NCBI GenBank assembly: GCA_002077045.2
Contig: KZ111149.1
Span: forward strand, 1,277,947 to 1,341,946
Source of the DNA: Rachicladosporium sp. CCFEE 5018
Lineage: Eukaryota; Ascomycota; Dothideomycetes; Cladosporiales; Cladosporiaceae
Length of the DNA stretch: 64,000 bases
Direction of reading: 5' to 3'
The notes under the pieces: model-generated
Database searches by the model: none
The model's input: the letters and a program-made list of their open reading frames with translations, nothing else
Told to the model about the DNA's origin: nothing
In this document: piece after piece, positions 31,564 to 41,743 of the stretch
Position numbering within the stretch: position 1 is the stretch's first letter
Layout: every line of letters starts with the position of its first letter
Translations under genes and position numbers: made by a program

Positions 31564-32934
31564 ATGTCACTCTCGCTCGAGCAAGTTGAGGCCTACCTTT
31601 TCGAGAATGGGTACGAGAGCGCATTGACAGCGCTGCAAAAAGATGCCCGAGCCGGAGACAAACGCAAACGCGCTGAGACATCCTCACCGGACATCAGCGA
31701 CGCCGACAGCGAATCATCCAGGGAGTCTCTCTCCGCAACTCCAGAGCCCTCCGCTCCTGCGGCGAAGAAGGCGAAGCTTGCTACACCCCCTGCCGAGTCG
31801 GGGAGTGACAGCGAGGACGAGGATAGCAGTGATAGTGACGAGGAGGACAAGAGTGAGGATGACAGCAGCAGCGAGGAGTCTGAATCAGAGGATGAGGAGG
31901 ATGTGATGGACACGACTGAGCCGGTGGTCGCTGCAGCGATTGTTGATGATGCATCATCTAGCTCAGCATCGAGCCGCTCGGCGGAGTCAGATGACTCCAG
32001 CTCGAGTGAAGAGGAGGAGACCGCCGCACAGCTGCCCAATGGCGTTGCCAGCGACGACGCCAGCGACAGTGACAGTGGGAGCAGCAGCGACGACAGCGAC
32101 GACGAGAGCGAGAGTGGAGAATCCAAGAGCAGCGGGGAGTCAGGCAGTGATAGCGAGGAGGATGAGAGCGGGGAGAGTGGAGCAGACAACAGCAGCGTTG
32201 CAAGCTCAGTTGTCGGTGATGGATCGGGGATCAAAGTGGAGGCAAGCGGCAGCGTCACCAGCAGCTCTGACAGCGAAGAGTCTGAGAGTGCGAAGGATGC
32301 TGTCGACGCAGCAGATGGCTCAAGCGACAGCGGCAGCTCAAGCTCCAGTGACGAATCTGACGCTGCCGAAAGCTCGGGCGAGGATGACGACGGGGAGAGT
32401 GATACTAGCAGCGACAGCAGCTCCGATGAGAGCGATGCTCCGGCGAAGCCAGCGACTGCAGCTCCGGTACCTATTGTCAAGAAGGCTGGGAAGAAGAACA
32501 AGGTCGAGGCCAAGGCGGAGCCAGAAGTGGCTTCGGCGTCTTCTTCGGCCACCCTTGCTGGTGCGTCGCCCGAGCCCGTCACTCAGCCATCTTCCGCAGA
32601 AGTCTCAAGCGGCGAGTCTGGCATGCACCCATCCCGTCTGGCACGCATGGACCCCACAGCCGCACCCAGCGCTGCCGTCGTTACAGCGGCTGCAGCTGCA
32701 AAGATCAAGAAAGAGAGCAATACACCGTTCTCGCGCATACCGGCAAACCAGGCTGTCGACCCCAAGTTCGCCAGCAACCAGTATGTGCCATACGACTACG
32801 CGGAGAAGGCGCATCAAGACTTGATCGTCACTCGAGGCAAGGGCTTCACGAAGGAGAAGAACAAGAAGAAGCGGGGGAGCTACCGCGGCGGTGCGATTGA
32901 CTTCGCTCCCAAGGGTATCAAGTTCGAGGATTAG
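31564..32934 (+). CDS. SRP40: SRP40 / NOLC1 (Nopp140)-like nucleolar phosphoprotein
   Basis: 456 residues from ATG 31564. Residues 1-30 form a LisH-like helix pair (LSLEQVEAYLFENGYESALT). Residues about 45-340 are long alternating Ser/Asp/Glu tracts typical of casein kinase 2-phosphorylated Nopp140. The C-terminal SRP40 domain is intact: FSRIPANQAVDPKFASNQY, DLIVTRGKGFTKEKNKKKR and GGAIDFAPKGIKFED. The family chaperones box C/D and H/ACA snoRNPs between nucleolus and Cajal-like bodies. The acidic tracts create long antisense frames on the minus strand, which are shadows. Confidence 0.93.
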   Translation: MSLSLEQVEAYLFENGYESALTALQKDARAGDKRKRAETSSPDISDADSESSRESLSATPEPSAPAAKKAKLATPPAESGSDSEDEDSSDSDEEDKSEDDSSSEESESEDEEDVMDTTEPVVAAAIVDDASSSSASSRSAESDDSSSSEEEETAAQLPNGVASDDASDSDSGSSSDDSDDESESGESKSSGESGSDSEEDESGESGADNSSVASSVVGDGSGIKVEASGSVTSSSDSEESESAKDAVDAADGSSDSGSSSSSDESDAAESSGEDDDGESDTSSDSSSDESDAPAKPATAAPVPIVKKAGKKNKVEAKAEPEVASASSSATLAGASPEPVTQPSSAEVSSGESGMHPSRLARMDPTAAPSAAVVTAAAAAKIKKESNTPFSRIPANQAVDPKFASNQYVPYDYAEKAHQDLIVTRGKGFTKEKNKKKRGSYRGGAIDFAPKGIKFED

Positions 32935-33637
32935 ACGGGCGGCTTGGTGTAGGATACCTCACTGACATACAGTGCGAAGCTCGAGAGATAGGGAGTACTT
33001 GCAATTCTTGACTATAAACTGTGTCTATCAGTGATACCAACTTCCACTCACGCTGGGTAATTGTAGGTAAGAATGATGCTCTGCATCCTCTACTCTATCC
33101 TCAGCACCATCGTTCTGACGCCAAGACCTCTCACTACTTATCACCGCAGACTTGTGGGCTTCACCCAAACCTCTCGACATTAGGGCATACCTTTGAATGG
33201 CACCTCTGCCCTCTGCTCACCATGCACCGAGTCACCTGCTAACTCACACCGCGGACTGCTGCGTTACAATGCACTCGGCAGCACGCTAGTCCGGGCCTGC
33301 CTCCGAAGAATCGCCTACGCAGAGTTCAGCCACCTACCATTGTGACCCCGCGTGTCCAGCATACAATGAACGTACCACTGCAATCCGTCAGCATAGCCCG
33401 CGTCGAGTGCTGTCAGCATGCAGACCTGTTACAGTCGTCCGCATTGGGAGAGTTGATGAGAAGACACTACACGTGTGGTCTGTTGGGGATCCGATGCCAG
33501 CAGCCTGAATGGACTCACCATTCCCGACCTAGTATTCACCGCAGGATAGGCACAAGCAGCTTTTGACGCGGCAATGATGAATTCCTCTCGAGAAGTCGAC
33601 AAAGAAGCCTAGCTGCGTCGTACTCGTCTCCATCACC
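32935..33637. other. Intergenic region, no gene seen
   Basis: About 700 bp between two plus-strand genes, with short non-family frames only. It presumably carries the promoter of the seven-TM gene. Confidence 0.45.
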
Positions 33638-34738
33638 ATGTCCAGCACGCCCGATGACGCTGGGTCTGCTAGCTGGCTATCGCCTGGAGCTGGCATCACT
33701 GGAGGCTATGATGGCGACAGCGAGACTCTTCGCATGTTCATAATCTTCTTCGGCGGTCTGGCGATCTACAATGCGTGTGAGCTCGTCGCCATGATCGCAC
33801 TCACTTTCAAGCGGTACCGCGGACTCTACTTCTGGTCACTGTTGATCGCGAGTATTGGGGTCATCCCGTACTCGCTAGGGTTTCTGCTCAAGTTCATGAA
33901 CATCACGACCGGTAATGCAAGATGGCTGGCGGTGGTGTTGCTCACTATCGGCTGGTATCCAATGATCACGGGGCAGAGCCTTGTCCTGTGGAGCCGGCTA
34001 CATCTGCTCGTCACAGGCAAGACTGGTGATCGAATTCTACGCTACACGAAGATCATGATCATCACGAACGCTATCATACTGCACATTCCCACTACAGTTC
34101 TCACCTTTGGATCCAATGGGAGCATCTACACGGCCGTCTTCGAGCGAGGCTACAACGTCATGGAAAAGCTGCAGATGGCTGGCTTCTTCGTCCAAGAGGT
34201 GATCCTGAGCTCGATCTACATTGCCGAGATCCGCAAGATACTTCGTGCATCACTGCATCAGCAGACAAGGAAGACGATGATGCAGCTGATCGCGATCAAT
34301 GTCATTATCATCATCATGGACCTGGGCTTGCTCGGTCTTGAGTGTGCTTCGCTGTACATTCTGGAGACTCTGCTCAAGGGCATCATCTACTCCATCAAGC
34401 TGAAGCTGGAATTCGCAGTACTGAACAAGCTTGTGCGTCATGTCACCAGCAGCAAGCCGATCGGCGACGTGCGGCAGTCATCGATCGGCTTCAGCACTAC
34501 TGTAGACGGGGCTGACGGTCTGAATGGCACGATGGACGTCTGCGAGTTCGTCGACCAGAGTAAGTCCGGCGAAGCTGTTAAGCATGCAGCCCAGGCTGAG
34601 CACCTGCGAGAGAAGGACCAGCCGCGGAGGAATGACAGTCGACTGGCGTACGATCTCGCTAGGTTTGAGCACGTCGAAGACATTGCCAGGCTTGACAACA
34701 TATCGAGCGCGACATCGTGCCACAAGTCGATCGCATGA
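33638..34738 (+). CDS. Seven-transmembrane fungal protein, DUF7703-like
   Basis: 366 residues from ATG 33638. Seven hydrophobic segments are visible: about 32-56, 66-90, 96-120, 134-156, 176-198, 210-232 and 236-258, followed by a hydrophilic tail of about 100 residues with Asp/Arg-rich sequence. The pattern YFWSLLIASIGVIPYSLGFLLKF and GWYPMITGQSLVLWSRLH resembles the fungal integral membrane family listed as DUF7703; this is from memory of the motif style. Topology is GPCR-like but no ligand or G-protein function is established. Intronless, which is common for this group. Confidence 0.75.
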   Translation: MSSTPDDAGSASWLSPGAGITGGYDGDSETLRMFIIFFGGLAIYNACELVAMIALTFKRYRGLYFWSLLIASIGVIPYSLGFLLKFMNITTGNARWLAVVLLTIGWYPMITGQSLVLWSRLHLLVTGKTGDRILRYTKIMIITNAIILHIPTTVLTFGSNGSIYTAVFERGYNVMEKLQMAGFFVQEVILSSIYIAEIRKILRASLHQQTRKTMMQLIAINVIIIIMDLGLLGLECASLYILETLLKGIIYSIKLKLEFAVLNKLVRHVTSSKPIGDVRQSSIGFSTTVDGADGLNGTMDVCEFVDQSKSGEAVKHAAQAEHLREKDQPRRNDSRLAYDLARFEHVEDIARLDNISSATSCHKSIA

Positions 34739-35157
34739 GACGGCCAGCTAGCAATCAGTTATATCAACACTGCCACTGAATTTCGGGGCTGCGGACGGGC
34801 CCATCGAGCTCCAAGATGTGCGTCTGCTGCGGCCTCCATATCTCTGACCTATCCCAGTGAGCGTGCCCCTGTGAGCCCTATGTTGTTGTGTGAGTGTGAC
34901 AGGTAGAGAACGGGTGGAGAATTGTTCCTGCCCCGCGGATCATCCCGCACTGCACGGCTCCACTTAGCAAGTCGCGTCCTGACTTTCTGGAACACCACTA
35001 CTCTTACACTCCGCCTTCTCTCGAAATGCACCGGTCTTAGCCAGGTATTGGCGGACAGATGAGCGCCTGTGACAGACGATGGCATACAACGATGATCGTA
35101 TGGTACGCAACTCTCGGTCCATGACAAAGAGTCTTCAATTCAGTTGCTGACACTCTC
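34739..35157. other. Intergenic region, no gene seen
   Basis: About 420 bp before the SUMO-motif gene; nothing recognised besides the presumed promoter. Confidence 0.4.
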
Positions 35158-37895
35158 ATGCAGCGTGGCTCCCGCGTAGCTGATCAGCGAGACTCTGTGA
35201 GCATGCGAGGCCCGTATCGCGGATCATATAGAGATGCGCAACCTCTTCGGCGTGCTCAGCATGGACCTGGACTGCTTGATTCATACCGTCCCTCTGCCAC
35301 TGACACTCGAGGCCCTCCTGCCCGTGTAGGGCCATACGGCCACACGCCGTGGAGGGCCGAACTCACGCCTCAGGATGTTGAGAATAGGCGCCAGCACGCT
35401 CTTATCGAGGAGCAGCGCAGGCAACGTTGGTCTGGCGTGGACCAGCCACGCAATGACCACTACGCCAATGAGTCTCGCCCTCTGAGTGAATCCCACATTC
35501 ACCCAGAGCGCTTGGCGAATCGTCGCCAGCCAACAAACGGCAAGCTTCCCATGGATCTTCAGTCCCGTCCTGGACCCCCTCCTGCCCAAAGCAATGGTCG
35601 CCCCGCTGTGATTCCTGGCCCTGCGAATACGTCCATCATCGTCAATCCCGAAGATTATGGGTTTCCTGCTGGCTACGGCAATCGCCCCGACTATATCATG
35701 GTGCTATTACCACGTACTCCAGCCCTCCGATATGATGAGGATCCTCACGCGGCTGGACGACACGCAGCGGAGGCTGTGGCTCGCGTGCACGAGCACCATG
35801 CGCATCAACGTGCCATCAATCCACCTGTCACAGACCCCGAGGCTTTGCAGAGAGCTGCCGATTTAGAGAGCATGCAGGCCGCCAAAAGCTTGAGCATGGC
35901 AGCCGCCTATCGTAGAATGATGGACGAGACTATGCCAGTACGTGTCAGCACACAAGCCTCGCATGAAGTCACTGCTGCAGACTTCCCCGATCTTCGCAGC
36001 CGCGCGTCGCCAGCACAGCCAGTTGGGTCTCCTGAAAATCGGGCTCCATCGGCTTCTGTGCAAGTGTCTCCCACTCTAGTCCCTGCTCCAGCTACCATCA
36101 CGATCGTCAATCACGCTGCTGCCGTGAAGGTGGAGCCCGTAGCTGACGATGTGATCATCATTGAAGATGACCCTATCGCTGCTGTGAAGATGGAGCCCGT
36201 GGAGAAGGACTTTATTGTGGTTGAGGACGACCCATTGGAGCCACCCGCTGACGACCCTGCACCGCCAAGCAACCTAGCCACGCGATTCCAGCGCTACGTT
36301 CCAAAGCCTCACCTGCCTTCAATTTCGAAGAAGAGGGCTCATGTCGCTGATGACATTTCACTGATCAAGCGAGAGTCGCCGAGGCCGCAGGCAGTGCTTG
36401 AGCTCCGCGCAGCGACCGACGAGCTTCCTGTTTCCCAGCCACCTCCATCATACATCCACGCGGAGGTGGATTCTGGGTCCAGGAAAAGGCTTCGCGTCGC
36501 TGAAGACACTTTAACGATCAAGCGAGAGTCACCGAGCTCGCATGTAGTGCTTCAGGTCCATGTAGCGATCGAAGGGATTGGTATGTCTGATCAAGACGAA
36601 TTGCCTGGTTCCGTACAGACGTCTCAGCCACACGGGACATCGGAGCCACAAGCAGAGCTCAACGTCTCCACTGGCACAGACCAGCGCGAGGACTTCGAGC
36701 AATATGAGCCGTTCGACGATGTCATCACTACCGAACAGCATGAGTTACCAAAGTTACTGAAGGAGCTCGAGCAGTTCAGGCGTTCAGAAGACTTCACAGC
36801 GTCTCAGCGACAGGCATCACTGGAGCACCAGGAGCAGTCAGAGCAGCTGCAGCATGAAGGACGTCCTGTGGAGAACGCGTCGCCCGAGCAACACACGACG
36901 GCAGAGAAGCGACAGCATTGTGCGGGACCTAAGGTGCTCATGCCAACACAAGAAGCCAAGGAGTACGATGCTCCGGGAGGGCTACAGGAAAACACGCATG
37001 AAGAGCCTACTATCCCGGTACCACCACCGAAGCAGGCTGAGGCCGCGGTACAGCAGCGGCCGCGAGAGCGATCAGTCGAGGCACCAGCTGGTCTCATAGC
37101 CACGGAGGACGTCAACCTTGACATGATTGGCATTTCGCATCTGTCAGTCCATGTCACTGACGAGCATTGCACTAATGAAGACGCCAAGGTCAGACTCTAC
37201 GAGACACGTTTCAAGACGCTTGCAAAGAACGAAGATACAGGTAGTTACCTTGGATTGGCGATGTGGTGTTGTCTCATATCCTACTGGGTCATCACAGTCG
37301 ACAGCCAAGGGATGGCGCATCCGACGCCGGTGACATTGAGCGAGGCAGTCATGATGCCTAAGCAGATGGTCGAGTGCCATCAGGACTAGAGGCAGAGCAC
37401 GGCTACCATATAGGGGAGCTGCTCGATCAGGATGAAGTGTACAACGCGTATATGAAGGCCTTTGTCAGACGTGATCGCCCACAGCCGGAAGACATGCGCC
37501 TGGTGCCGGACTGGGTACAGGAATGCTACGCTATCCTCGACGAGCAACGGGATCGTGCAAGTGGCGAGATGACCGTAAAGGCAGCTGCTAAGCATGCCGG
37601 CCTACGACAAATCAGGGAGAACAGGAAAGTCCAGCCCTACTGGCACAGACAGCTGGAAGCGCTGAAGAAAAAGAAGACGACTCCGGTGAAGGCGGCTCCA
37701 GTCAAGGCAGGTCCAGCTAAGACGGCTCCCGTTAAGGCGGCTCCAGTCAAGGCGATTCCAGTAAAGGCGACTCCAGTGCAGGCGCCTCCGGTCATCATAC
37801 CTAACCCTATGGTGGCCCCTAGGCATCGTACGCAGCATCCACGCAAGGTGGTCTGGGTCGCTCAGGGGAACCGTGTGCATAGTGTGGTGAGGTAG
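35158..37895 (+). CDS. Unknown nuclear-type protein with tandem SUMO-acceptor and SUMO-interacting motifs
   Basis: No family recognised. Exon 1 begins at ATG 35158. The first 300 residues are Arg/Pro/Gln-rich and mostly disordered. A tandem unit follows: VKVEP (323-327) then VIIIEDD (331-337), repeated as VKMEP (343-347) and FIVVEDD (351-357). A second repeated unit holds IKRESP at 403 and again at 454, each preceded by a basic KKRAHVADD / RKRLRVAED patch. VKVE, VKME and the two IKRE fit the SUMO-acceptor consensus (hydrophobic-Lys-x-Glu); VIII-EDD and FIVV-EDD fit SUMO-interacting motifs. Unspliced, the frame stops at 37389. A GT at 37241 with in-frame acceptors at 37362, 37365 or 37383 joins it to a second frame ending 37895 (about 864 residues) with a helical domain and seven PVKA-like repeats. 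Which form is used is unknown. Two Ulp1-like protease genes lie 2 kb downstream. Confidence 0.6.
37680..37784 (+). repeat. Coding minisatellite, seven 15-bp units (PVKA-like)
   Basis: Seven contiguous 15-bp units, each encoding five residues of the form x-Pro-Val-Lys-Ala (one has Pro-Ala-Lys-Thr and the last Pro-Val-Gln-Ala). Units differ at third positions, so the array is not newly expanded. Such Lys/Pro/Ala repeats resemble linker-histone tails and could bind nucleic acid; that is inference. Confidence 0.85.
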
Positions 37896-38467
37896 GGCAT
37901 CACCGCACCTGAGGTAGACCAACAGCGTACTCTTAGATCGAAGCAGATGGGACAGGAACTGGCTTCGACAGCGGGGACACCTTACTCGGTAGCATTGCCC
38001 ATTGCAGAAGACATGGAGCGTGAATCGATGGCATTCGTCCGGCATGTTCGTTGCAGCTGGGACTCACATAAAACGTATAGCTAGACACACAGAGACTCCA
38101 GTCGCTACGCTACTGTTCAAAATCTCATTCGTGACAATGCTGATCGTTCTACATTGACTATCTTTCGTCCACTACTGGTCATCTAGTTGCACAGCCGGAG
38201 TGTGCTTCACCTTGCTCGATGTGGGGTTTGGAGTGACGGTAGTGGGGCGTTTCGCTGGCAAGCGCTGCATTTCATTCACTAGCACCGCGTGTGTGCGTGA
38301 CTCTTTCCATGTGACACTCCGTGACTTCGAGTATACTTAAACGCGAACTAGGTCCGTTTTCCCATAACAAGCACTACGGTTCTGCTCACCTTAGATTGCC
38401 ACTAGGTTGCTTCGTTGTATCGACTTTCGAAGGAAACATCAATCCAACCCACCAACCCCACCACAAT
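37896..38467. other. Intergenic region, no gene seen
   Basis: About 570 bp. A TATACTTAAA-like string near 38331 could serve the PP28 gene's promoter. Nothing else was recognised. Confidence 0.4.
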
Positions 38468-39278
38468 ATGAGTAGCGTGAACCGCGGGAGAGCAGGCAAA
38501 TTCGCAAAGGCGAAGCGCGGAGGTGAGCGATCTTGCACAGCATATCATAGCCTCTACTGACCATCGCCTAGGTGGCCGCCAGTTCTCGAAGAACCTTCGA
38601 CCTCTCGATGCCGACGGCGGCGAGCGGTCCATGTGGGCCGAGCCCGTAGAGAACGACGATAGCTCGGAAGAGGACAGCGATGAAGACTCGGACGAGGAGT
38701 CAGGGGATGGTGCAGCGAAGCCGGATGGCGACCTGACACGTGAGCAGCGAAGAGCTGCGGCGAAGGCGAAGAAGGAGGCTGCGATCAAAAAGAAGAAGGG
38801 GAACCCACAGCCTGGTGATCTGCCTTCAAGCAGCGAGGAGGAGTCTGAAGATGAGGACGACGACATGCCCGCGAACCCGAATCACACCGCTTCTGCTCGT
38901 AAGATGGCAGATGCGGCCAAGATCCCGGTCTCGAAAGACGAGAAGGCGGCCGCCGCAGCACCGGTCAAGATCAAGGCACCTGACGATGTCTCGAAACTTT
39001 CACGACGCGAGAGGGAGGCATATCAAGCACAGCAGGCGAAGGAGAGGTACCAGAAGATGCATGCGGAAGGCAAGACGGACGAGGCTAGGGCAGATTTGGA
39101 GAGGCTGAAGTTGGTGCGGGAGCAGAGGGCTGAGGCTGCGGCACAGAAGCAGGCGGAGAAGGCAGAGAGGGATGAGATTGATAAGGAGAAGAAGGCGCAG
39201 ATGGAGAGGATGGACAGGCAGCAGGCGTTGAAGGCTGCCAGGGGAGGGAAGGGCGCGAAGAAGGGCGGGAAGTCGTAA
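38468..39278 (+). CDS. PP28/PDAP1-like casein kinase substrate phosphoprotein
   Basis: Two exons, 38468-38522 and 38572-39278, with a 49 bp intron (donor GTGAGC, branch CTGAC, acceptor CTAG); 253 residues starting MSSVNRGRAGKFAKAKRGG. The centre is acidic (SSEEDSDEDSDEESGD) and Lys-rich. The C-terminal part carries the family hallmark: LSRREREAYQAQQAKERYQK followed by MHAEGKTDEARADLERLKLVREQR, aligning with the mammalian 28 kDa heat- and acid-stable phosphoprotein. It ends in a coiled coil and a basic Gly/Lys tail. The biochemical role is poorly defined; casein kinase 2 phosphorylation is likely from the acidic serine clusters. Confidence 0.87.
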
Positions 39279-39954
39279 GGGCGGTGATGACCGAATCTGG
39301 ACACCTCAGATTAGGCTGAGCGGTATACCGAAGCGACACGCGCTGTGCATAGTATCTGCATCAGGTGGAGTAGAGGAAAGTATGGATGACTGGCTTTACG
39401 CCTTCGACTTACGCACCACGGGCAATTTTCTCCCGTCTTCATACTGTCTCCTCCAGCACGATTTTGGGATCGGCTTGACAAAGACATCTTAGCTGGTCTC
39501 CCCACAGCTAACAACTTTTACAGGTCGAGTAGTTTCTTATGAATCTCCTCTGCCAAACATAGGCCAGGCCAGCATGAAATAGCAGAGAAACAGAAGCCTG
39601 GCTGTGACCCCTCCTATGGCACGATGCCATTGTTGTCAGCTAGCTTCGTGAACCGCAATATCTTGTACATCGCCCGTCGGTCTCGGGCCTGACGCAACGT
39701 CGCCGAACAAAGCGCACACAACAGACAATGATGTCTCGAGACCGACCAAGGACGAACATGGCGATTCGACGCATGCGGCGACGTCTTTGTCTCGAGTCTT
39801 CGACTTTGCATACACAGCGGCATACTATAGGTAATCCGGCCTTCGACAACTGGTGCAGAACGTCAGCACACCGAGCAGCCGGCTGGCGGTGGAGAGATAT
39901 AAGCAAGCCACAGCACGCCCTTGCAACAACGTTATCAGCAAGTCCAAAGCAGCC
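39279..39954. other. Intergenic region with 5' flank shared with the next paralogue
   Basis: About 680 bp. ATATAAG at 39897-39903 lies 52 bp before the ATG at 39955 and may be a TATA box. The stretch around 39758-39798 is clearly similar to 41530-41570 upstream of the second protease gene, so the duplication unit included 5' flanking DNA. Confidence 0.5.
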
Positions 39955-41022
39955 ATGGCAGTGACCAGAAATAATTCCGCTCAACAGTCTCCAGAGAAAT
40001 CTGCCAATGCCGCGACTTCACAGGCTAAAGGCGCCAGATCTCAGTCGAGTGACAAGGGCAGTAGGAAGCGATCACTGGACCGCGACTCGAGCGGCGAGCC
40101 AAAGTCGAAGAAGGCCAAGACCGGAGAGCATGTTGCTACACCTCCCCGTGACTATTGTGCCAATTACAAGACTCGGATCGTCAGTCTTCGCGCAGAACTG
40201 GCTGCCCACGTGAACGCTGGGCATGGTCGACTCAGGCATATGCTCGTATGGGAGCAATATACTGACATCGTCGACGTCGCCCGGGCGATAGCTTCCGTCA
40301 CAGAGGCTATTAGCCTTCAGCCTGACCCGCGACGTGAAGCGCCAATTTTCTCTGTGTTATCTTCCGGAGTCATCGATGCTGGGTTGCGTACCACTCCGCA
40401 TGTCATCCGACTAGTCGCTCATCCAGGCAAACTTGCAATCTTTCCAGTCTTCATTGGGCCGAATCATGTCGCACTTGGTATCTTGGAAAATAAAGCAGGG
40501 CTAGGATATACGGCGGTGTACTATGACAGCTGGCCATACACGCGAAGGAGATTGCGTTCCATGATCAGCGGCTCCCCACTCGATGCCTTCCATGAGACGA
40601 TTCGCGATATGATGAGAGTCGGCTGGACACCGCGTAAGCAAGTTGCTCGGTACACGACATCTCAGGCGCCGGTCGTATGCGATCAAGTCGGTGAATGGGC
40701 CTGCGATCTCCACGCTGTCGTGAGTGGCTGGTGTCTCGCGCTGGGCCTGACTTTCAGTCCGACTGCCAAATTGAACGAGCAGTTCTATCGCGATGCCATC
40801 ACAATCATCAATTCCGCAGTATACGGCTTAGTCGAAGCACAATTGATCAGCGACTTCCTCAAATGCACGGGCTATGTGACGCCAGATGGGTCGCCAGCGA
40901 GCCGCAAGTTCAACAATACTGTCGAGCTGGAGAACACGACTGCAATGAACAATCTGGTTGCGCAGATCGTGGACGACGATCTTCTAAAGGCTGTCATGGC
41001 TGAGTCAGAACAGGGCAACTAG
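39955..41022 (+). CDS. Ulp1/C48-like cysteine protease, copy A
   Basis: 355 residues from ATG 39955, no intron. The N-terminus is disordered with a bipartite nuclear signal (RKRSLDRDSS...KSKKAKT). The core has the order and spacing of the Ulp1/adenain fold: His171 in NHVALGILE, Asp191 in YYDSWP, Gln244 and Cys250 in DQVGEWACDLHAV. The Q-x5-C spacing equals that of yeast Ulp1. The Trp that usually follows the catalytic His is Val. C48 enzymes cleave SUMO or similar ubiquitin-like proteins from lysine or mature their precursors. Sequence outside the active site is divergent, so the true substrate may be another ubiquitin-like protein. It is a tandem paralogue of the gene at 41744 (both start MAVT and share the xSVTEAI segment). 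Confidence 0.72.
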   Translation: MAVTRNNSAQQSPEKSANAATSQAKGARSQSSDKGSRKRSLDRDSSGEPKSKKAKTGEHVATPPRDYCANYKTRIVSLRAELAAHVNAGHGRLRHMLVWEQYTDIVDVARAIASVTEAISLQPDPRREAPIFSVLSSGVIDAGLRTTPHVIRLVAHPGKLAIFPVFIGPNHVALGILENKAGLGYTAVYYDSWPYTRRRLRSMISGSPLDAFHETIRDMMRVGWTPRKQVARYTTSQAPVVCDQVGEWACDLHAVVSGWCLALGLTFSPTAKLNEQFYRDAITIINSAVYGLVEAQLISDFLKCTGYVTPDGSPASRKFNNTVELENTTAMNNLVAQIVDDDLLKAVMAESEQGN

Positions 41023-41743
41023 CAACCGACGTCAGGCCTGTAACCTGGAAGATCCAGCCCAAAGCAGCGTTCATCGGAGGTCCAACAGACCACTGATCAC
41101 GCCGTTGACAGATTTGGAGGACCTACAAGCGAAGGACGGAGGAGAAGCGAACGAATGATGCTACAAGACCTTGAACGATCCCGTTCCACGGCCAGCGCAA
41201 GCGCTCCTGCGCTTCCAGCATCGCAATCGCGGAATCTGCTTTGGGATCCGTTGCTTCGGAGAGCAGGGTCTTGGCTAATCCCCACACTGGTTCTTTTTCG
41301 ATGACACTCGTGTGTCGCGCAGCTCTGCCGCGATGGTCAACGTTCTGTTGGGCGCAAGAGTTCAGCGCGTGCACACTCGCGTGCGGAGGTATGTAACATT
41401 GGCTTACATTCCAGAGCAGAACAATAGGATTGTGCATTCCAGCTTCGACGGTCGCTTTCACTCCGTCACCTGTTCCGGACAAAGCGCCGAGAAGGTACAA
41501 TGCATTCAGGTTTTCGAATAGAAGTGGTGATGGCGACTTCGACGCATGCAGCGACATCTTTGTCGACTCTAGCCGATTTAGTAACACCATGGCAGCCCGC
41601 CAGCACCATGCCCTTCGAGGCTTGCCTGTCCCACTGGGATTTGCAGCCGCGAAAACGACGACAACGACAACAGCAAAGAAACGTAGAGCTACGAGATCAG
41701 CACAATTCATCGCAACGCATACGCCAGCATCCCGAAGTAAGCC
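41023..41743. other. Intergenic region between the two Ulp1-like paralogues
   Basis: About 720 bp. The segment 41530-41570 resembles the 5' flank of copy A. A 272-codon antisense frame crosses this region into copy B; it has no family resemblance and is treated as a shadow. Confidence 0.5.

Noticed and set aside
31593..32582. Long minus-strand Ser/Leu-rich frame opposite SRP40
   Set aside because: It is the antisense image of Ser/Asp/Glu repeat codons; SRP40 on the plus strand has recognisable terminal domains.
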